Positions 7,083-9,560 of a stretch of DNA of 9,560 bases are shown here, piece by piece (positions within the stretch are counted from its first letter, which is position 1; every line of letters starts with the position of its first letter). Under the pieces are notes generated by a model, which was not told the origin of the DNA, ran no database searches, and saw only the letters and a program-made list of their open reading frames with translations. The stretch is from positions 1 through 9,560 of the forward strand of contig NZ_LSJA01000261.1 in assembly GCF_001556515.1 (NCBI RefSeq). Direction: 5' to 3'. Both the position numbers and the translations under genes were made by a program. This DNA comes from Caulobacter sp. CCH9-E1. Lineage in GTDB: Bacteria; Pseudomonadota; Alphaproteobacteria; Caulobacterales; Caulobacteraceae.

Positions 7083-7532
7083 TCAGCCGTGGCGCGCGAA
7101 CACCCGCGTCTTGCCGCCCGGCAGCAGAAGCAGCGTCTGGTAAGGCTCCTTGCGTCCGTCAGGCATCTCCATGCCGGGCGAGCCCAGCGGCATGCCAGGT
7201 ACGGTGATGCCCAGCGCCTTCGGCCGCTCTTTCAGCAGGCGGCCGACGTCAGCGGCCGGGACGTGGCCCACGACGACGTAGCCGCCGATCGTGGCGAGAT
7301 GGCACGATGAGAGCTCGAACGGAACGCTATGACGCTTTCCGATTGGCGTGATGTCTTCGACGTTGACCACCTTCGGCCGATAGCCCGCCCGGGTCATGAT
7401 GGTGATCCAACCCTTGCAGCATCCACACGAAGCGGTCTTGTAGACAGCCAAGGGCGGCGGCGCGGCCGCCCAGGCGTGCGGCGCCGCCAGAACGGCTGCT
7501 GCGGCGGCAAGCAGGTTGCGGCGAAGGATCAT
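7083..7532 (-). CDS. Exported DUF411 (CopG-like) copper resistance protein
   Basis: A 149-residue exported protein of the DUF411 family. A DUF411 protein called CopG from Pseudomonas is described as a thioredoxin-fold protein binding a cysteine-bridged copper cluster. Residues 1-23 are a signal peptide (MILRRNLLAAAAAVLAAPHAWAA). The CxCC motif is at C36-G-C38-C39 (KTASCGCCKGW). The second conserved block is SSCHLATIGGYVVVGHVPA (C77, H78), followed by RLLKERPKALGITVPGMPLGSPGME, the most diagnostic DUF411 stretch. Family length is normal. GGAGG lies ten bases before ATG 7532. It sits 20 bp behind the HMA chaperone gene and is probably co-transcribed with it. It acts in the periplasm and may bind or oxidise Cu(I). 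The 3' end is three bases from the end of the convergent CusF-like pseudogene. Confidence 0.9.
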   Translation of the reverse strand: MILRRNLLAAAAAVLAAPHAWAAAPPPLAVYKTASCGCCKGWITIMTRAGYRPKVVNVEDITPIGKRHSVPFELSSCHLATIGGYVVVGHVPAADVGRLLKERPKALGITVPGMPLGSPGMEMPDGRKEPYQTLLLLPGGKTRVFARHG

Positions 7533-7552
7533 CGAATATCAGCCTCCAAGGG

Positions 7553-7798
7553 TCAGCGCCGACCGCCGCAACAGGACGCCTTCGCGGATGGGGCGGCCTT
7601 CCCAGCCTCCTGCGGGGTGTAGCCCGCCTCCCGAATAGCGCCGCGCACGGCCGAGTCGGCTGCGGTCGTCGCGACTTCCAGCGACTTGCTCGGCAGATCG
7701 ATGGCGACCTGGGCCGCCGGATCGACGCCCTTCACCGCCGCAGTGATGGCTTGCACGCAATGTGCGCAGCTCATGTCGTCGACTTGGTAGCGAAGCAT
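7553..7798 (-). CDS. CopZ-like HMA-domain copper chaperone with C-terminal CCGG
   Basis: An 81-residue cytosolic protein. Residues 1-65 form a heavy-metal-associated (HMA) ferredoxin-like domain: a MSCAHC metal site (C11, C14) in the first loop, the LPSKSLEV strand, and the AIREAGYTP helix-loop end. It has no signal peptide, so it should carry Cu(I) in the cytosol, usually to a CopA-type P-ATPase or a regulator. No ATPase is in the window. After the domain comes a short Ala/Lys linker ending SCCGGRR (C76, C77), a second cysteine pair not part of the basic CopZ fold. ATG 7798 has a strong AGGAGG five bases upstream. It precedes the DUF411 gene by 20 bp and follows a possible MerR-type promoter. 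Confidence 0.9.
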   Translation of the reverse strand: MLRYQVDDMSCAHCVQAITAAVKGVDPAAQVAIDLPSKSLEVATTAADSAVRGAIREAGYTPQEAGKAAPSAKASCCGGRR

Positions 7799-7828
7799 GG
7801 AAACCTCCTGGTCAGAACCTCGGCCGAT

Positions 7829-7859
7829 CTGGTGGGGCTTCCAACGATGGTAGGGTCAA
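7829..7859 (-). promoter_or_regulatory. Possible CueR/MerR-type promoter for the HMA-DUF411 genes
   Basis: On the minus strand TTGACC (7859-7854) is a good -35 of the form found at E. coli CueR promoters. It is followed by a 19-bp stretch containing CCTACCA and TTGGAAG, an imperfect inverted repeat like CueR half-sites. The expected -10 (CACCAG) is poor. The long 19-bp spacer is what MerR-family activators use. It lies 31-61 bases before the HMA start. No cueR gene is in the window. Confidence 0.4.
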
Positions 7860-7871
7860 GGCCCGATCGAT

Positions 7872-8369
7872 CTAAAGACGCTCGAGGATCGCCCTCATCT
7901 GCTTTATTTCCCGCCTCTGCGACTCGATGATGCCGTCGGGGCCGTAGCAGAGGGCGCGCAGCTCGGGATCCTTCAGCGAGGCTTCCTTGCACATCAGCAA
8001 GGCACCGGAATGGTGCGGGATCATCGACTGCACGAACTGGCGATCGCCGACCAAGCCCTGCGCCCGGATGCCGATCAATGAGAGCACGAAGACTGCGGCG
8101 AAAGTGACGTACAAAGCCAGGTTCAGCTTGGCATTCATGTACATGGACTTCATCGTCAGCAACATGATGATGGCCATGGGAGCCCACATCACGAGCGCCA
8201 TGTAGAAGAAGTTGATGTTCTGGACGAATTCGCCCCAGCTGAATATCATCGTGAACATGGCGAAATACATAACCGCCAGGCTCAGAGCCAGATTGATGGC
8301 GAGCATCACATAGTGATGCCGACCCTCCTTCGCGCTCATGCCGGACTCGCCGTGTTGTGCGTCTTTCAC
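7872..8369 (-). CDS. DUF305 membrane protein with N-terminal transmembrane domain
   Basis: A 165-residue protein with an N-terminal membrane part and a DUF305 (ferritin-like fold family) end. Four hydrophobic segments run from about residue 20 to 103 (HYVMLAINLALSLAVMYFAMF, NFFYMALVMWAPMAIIMLL, LNLALYVTFAAVFVLSLIGI). The DUF305 part has QFVQSMIPHHSGALLMCKEA (H119, H120), C129ff, and ESQRREIKQMRAIL. The M-x-x-HH motif is the family's likely metal site. GTG 8369 is chosen as start because AGGAGG lies five bases before it. The in-frame ATG at 8429 has no ribosome-binding site and its extra residues look non-coding. The gene sits between copB and the HMA chaperone, all leftward. Membrane-bound DUF305 proteins are common in copper clusters of unknown mechanism; a copper-binding role is inferred. 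Confidence 0.82.
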   Translation of the reverse strand: MKDAQHGESGMSAKEGRHHYVMLAINLALSLAVMYFAMFTMIFSWGEFVQNINFFYMALVMWAPMAIIMLLTMKSMYMNAKLNLALYVTFAAVFVLSLIGIRAQGLVGDRQFVQSMIPHHSGALLMCKEASLKDPELRALCYGPDGIIESQRREIKQMRAILERL

Positions 8370-8374
8370 GTCAG

Positions 8375-8380
8375 CCTCCT
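8375..8380 (-). promoter_or_regulatory. Ribosome-binding site fixing the DUF305 start
   Basis: A perfect AGGAGG five bases before GTG 8369. It decides in favour of this GTG over the in-frame ATGs at 8429 and 8339. Confidence 0.7.
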
Positions 8381-8402
8381 GAGAGATGCTGTTCCCAATA
8401 GC

Positions 8403-8417
8403 GCAAGCCTTGCTTGC
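8403..8417. promoter_or_regulatory. 6-3-6 inverted repeat upstream of DUF305, candidate operator
   Basis: GCAAGC and GCTTGC are separated by three bases, 34-48 bases before the DUF305 start, in the gap after copB. The position suits an operator near a promoter (TTTGCA lies at its upstream edge on the minus strand). The regulator is unknown. Confidence 0.3.
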
Positions 8418-8454
8418 AAACTTCCCCATCTTCCGAACGCGTCAGGCCACACCT

Positions 8455-8470
8455 GCCCGATTAGCCGGGC
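8455..8470 (-). terminator. Weak hairpin after copB
   Basis: GCCCG and CGGGC form a 5-bp stem with a 6-base loop about 40 bp beyond the copB stop, without a T-run. It may reduce read-through from copB to the DUF305 gene. Support is weak. Confidence 0.25.
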
Positions 8471-8510
8471 GTGAGACGTCTTGTTCCCGTCGGCTTCAAC
8501 TCAGACCAAC

Positions 8511-9560
8511 CTAAAACCACGCACGAAGTCCGACCACAAACGTCGTGCTCTCGATGTCCTCGCCGGCAGACCGGAGGAAATCCGCAGTCCTCCCGAAGGC
8601 GCGCTCATACGCCACACCGATGTAAGGCGCGAATTCGCGGCGAATCTCATAGCGGAGGCGGAGCCCGAGCTCTGCGTGCGTGATTCCGGATCCAGTGTTG
8701 AGTCTTGGGAGCTTCTGCGCCGAAAGCCTCAACTCTGCCTGCGGCTGAAGGACCACGCGCTGGGTCAGTCGCAGGTCGTAGGTTCCCTCGACCCGCCCGG
8801 TCAGGTCGCCGCGATCGGACAAGAACGCTGCGGCTTCGACTTCGAACCAATAGGGGAAGAGGCTTTCAACCCCGACTGTCGCGTAGGTTCGCGAATTTCC
8901 GGACCCGAAGTCACGACGTACTCCGACTTGCACGTCGGTATAACGAGCCACTGCGCGGGAATAGAGTGCCTGAACTTCGGCAAGCTCGACCCCCTCGCCT
9001 CCAGAGCCCTCGCCTTCGGACTTGAAGACAAACCTGTTGATGTCGCCGCCGTACCAGCCTTCAACATCCCATCGATAGCCGCCGCCCGGTGGCTGGGATT
9101 GGTACTCTGCGAGGTTGAGCATCAGCTTCGCGATCCGTACGCCCCCGTGCTCGCGCGCGAGGATTCCCCGGGCGCGCTGCATCGGCCCCGTCCCGAAGAC
9201 CTGATCGGCCACGTTGTCGGTGATCACGGCCGGCGCCGGCGCATTGCCGACAGGCAAGCCGGTCGCGGTCTGGCCGCCCTCCATCGGCGCCATCGTGTGT
9301 CCCGCATCAGGGTCCGCTGGGCCCGGCATGGTGTGTCCGGCATGCGGATCGGCGGGAGCCGCAGGTTGTGCGGGCATGGCGTGCCCGGCATGGGGGTCCA
9401 CGGGCGCTGCCGAGGCTTCGGAGCCTTGAGTCGGCAGCGATGGGCGTGAGGTCTCCGGCGGCTCCGGCGCCGCGTGGCCCGCATGGGGGTCGGCCGACGG
9501 CTTCGTTGCGGCGGGCATGGCGTGGCCTGCGTGCGGATCCGCCGGCGCGGCGGGCTGCGG
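8511..9560 (-). CDS. Outer-membrane copper resistance protein CopB, 5' end outside window
   Basis: 349 residues of CopB/PcoB are visible; the frame runs open to the right edge, so signal peptide and start are missing. The N-terminal ~95 residues are Pro/Ala-rich and carry five copies of DPHAGHAMP-type repeats, the last degenerate (DPDAGHTM), likely copper ligands in the periplasm. From about VADQVFGTGPMQRARG onward comes the CopB beta-barrel: LMLNLAEYQ, YRWDVEGWYGGDINRFVFKSEGE, EVQALYSRAVARYTDVQVGVRRDF, and repeated strands ending in VGLRAWF with a terminal Phe, as in outer-membrane porins. CopB is thought to bind or pass copper at the outer membrane and is usually encoded directly after the multicopper oxidase copA. 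That gene would be expected beyond the right edge. The DUF305, HMA and DUF411 genes follow in the same direction. Confidence 0.93.
   Translation of the reverse strand, partial: PQPAAPADPHAGHAMPAATKPSADPHAGHAAPEPPETSRPSLPTQGSEASAAPVDPHAGHAMPAQPAAPADPHAGHTMPGPADPDAGHTMAPMEGGQTATGLPVGNAPAPAVITDNVADQVFGTGPMQRARGILAREHGGVRIAKLMLNLAEYQSQPPGGGYRWDVEGWYGGDINRFVFKSEGEGSGGEGVELAEVQALYSRAVARYTDVQVGVRRDFGSGNSRTYATVGVESLFPYWFEVEAAAFLSDRGDLTGRVEGTYDLRLTQRVVLQPQAELRLSAQKLPRLNTGSGITHAELGLRLRYEIRREFAPYIGVAYERAFGRTADFLRSAGEDIESTTFVVGLRAWF
9282..9560 (-). repeat. Five tandem-like DPHAGHAMP repeats in CopB
   Basis: The copies lie at roughly 9521-9545, 9471-9491, 9375-9398, 9327-9350 and 9291-9314. The core reads DPHAGHAM or DPHAGHTM and is most often preceded by PA. 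Copy two ends AAP instead of AMP, and copy five has Asp for the first His. A 25-residue Pro/Ser/Glu stretch interrupts copies two and three. The DNA copies are similar, so copy number could vary by slippage or recombination. More copies may continue past the right edge. Confidence 0.8.

Noticed and set aside
7050..7101. Bidirectional terminator between the CusF-like pseudogene and DUF411
   Set aside because: GCGTGC/GCACGC and GTTCGCG/CGCGAAC pairs exist, but they have long or competing loops and no T-tract, and they overlap both coding ends.
8370..8429. ATG 8429 as start of the DUF305 protein
   Set aside because: No ribosome-binding site there, whereas AGGAGG lies five bases before GTG 8369. 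The extra 20 residues overlap a palindromic, probably regulatory stretch.
8481..9449. 322-codon open frame on the plus strand opposite copB
   Set aside because: The minus-strand frame has clear CopB content, repeats and a beta-barrel end. The plus-strand frame is a GC-driven shadow with no domain.
9282..9560. CRISPR-like repeats at the right edge
   Set aside because: The repeats are in frame within copB and encode DPHAGHAMP units. Spacing is irregular and there are no unique spacers of constant length.

Overview
The window is high-GC DNA packed with heavy-metal resistance genes. It looks like an alphaproteobacterium of the Caulobacter/Brevundimonas/Phenylobacterium or sphingomonad type. This rests on the GC-rich codon use, the RcnR-type regulator next to a DmeF exporter, CopB with DPHAGHAMP repeats, and small exported His/Met-rich proteins ending in ERPPRP-like tails. 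The taxonomy is inference; no rRNA or tRNA is present.

Left part (1-4302, all genes on the minus strand). A nickel/cobalt operon reads right to left: dmeR (RcnR/CsoR-family repressor with the H3-C35-H60-H64 nickel/cobalt ligand set), dmeF (cation diffusion facilitator with a His-rich loop), possibly a coupled 80-residue ORF, and an MFS exporter with a His-rich tail. A G6-tract inverted repeat resembling an RcnR/DmeR operator covers the start codon and ribosome-binding region of dmeR. Downstream lies an open 377-codon gene that appears to be a deletion scar. Its first ~80 codons resemble the small exported His-rich protein that precedes czcCBA operons. The rest is the C-terminal quarter of a CzcA-type RND pump. 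czcC, czcB and most of czcA are missing. The extreme left end (1-110) is AT-richer and carries two odd-centred 15-bp palindromes.

Middle part (4524-7079, plus strand). A copper operon holds copC, copD and a 148-residue exported Met/His/Cys-rich protein. Two hairpins follow, then an 83-residue exported Met/Cys protein and a strong 12-bp hairpin. It ends in a CusF-like periplasmic copper-chaperone gene broken by several frameshifts and a nonsense codon.

Right part (7083-9560, minus strand, convergent with the middle part). Reading right to left, the genes are copB (outer-membrane protein, 5' end outside the window), a DUF305 membrane protein, a CopZ-like HMA copper chaperone, and an exported DUF411/CopG-like CxCC protein. 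A MerR-type promoter-like element lies just upstream of the HMA gene. The middle and right parts together form an envelope copper-handling set covering outer membrane, periplasm, inner membrane and cytosol. The copper P-type ATPase, multicopper oxidase CopA and a copper regulator are not in the window; copA would normally lie just past the right edge. No transposase, integrase, CRISPR or RNA gene was seen.
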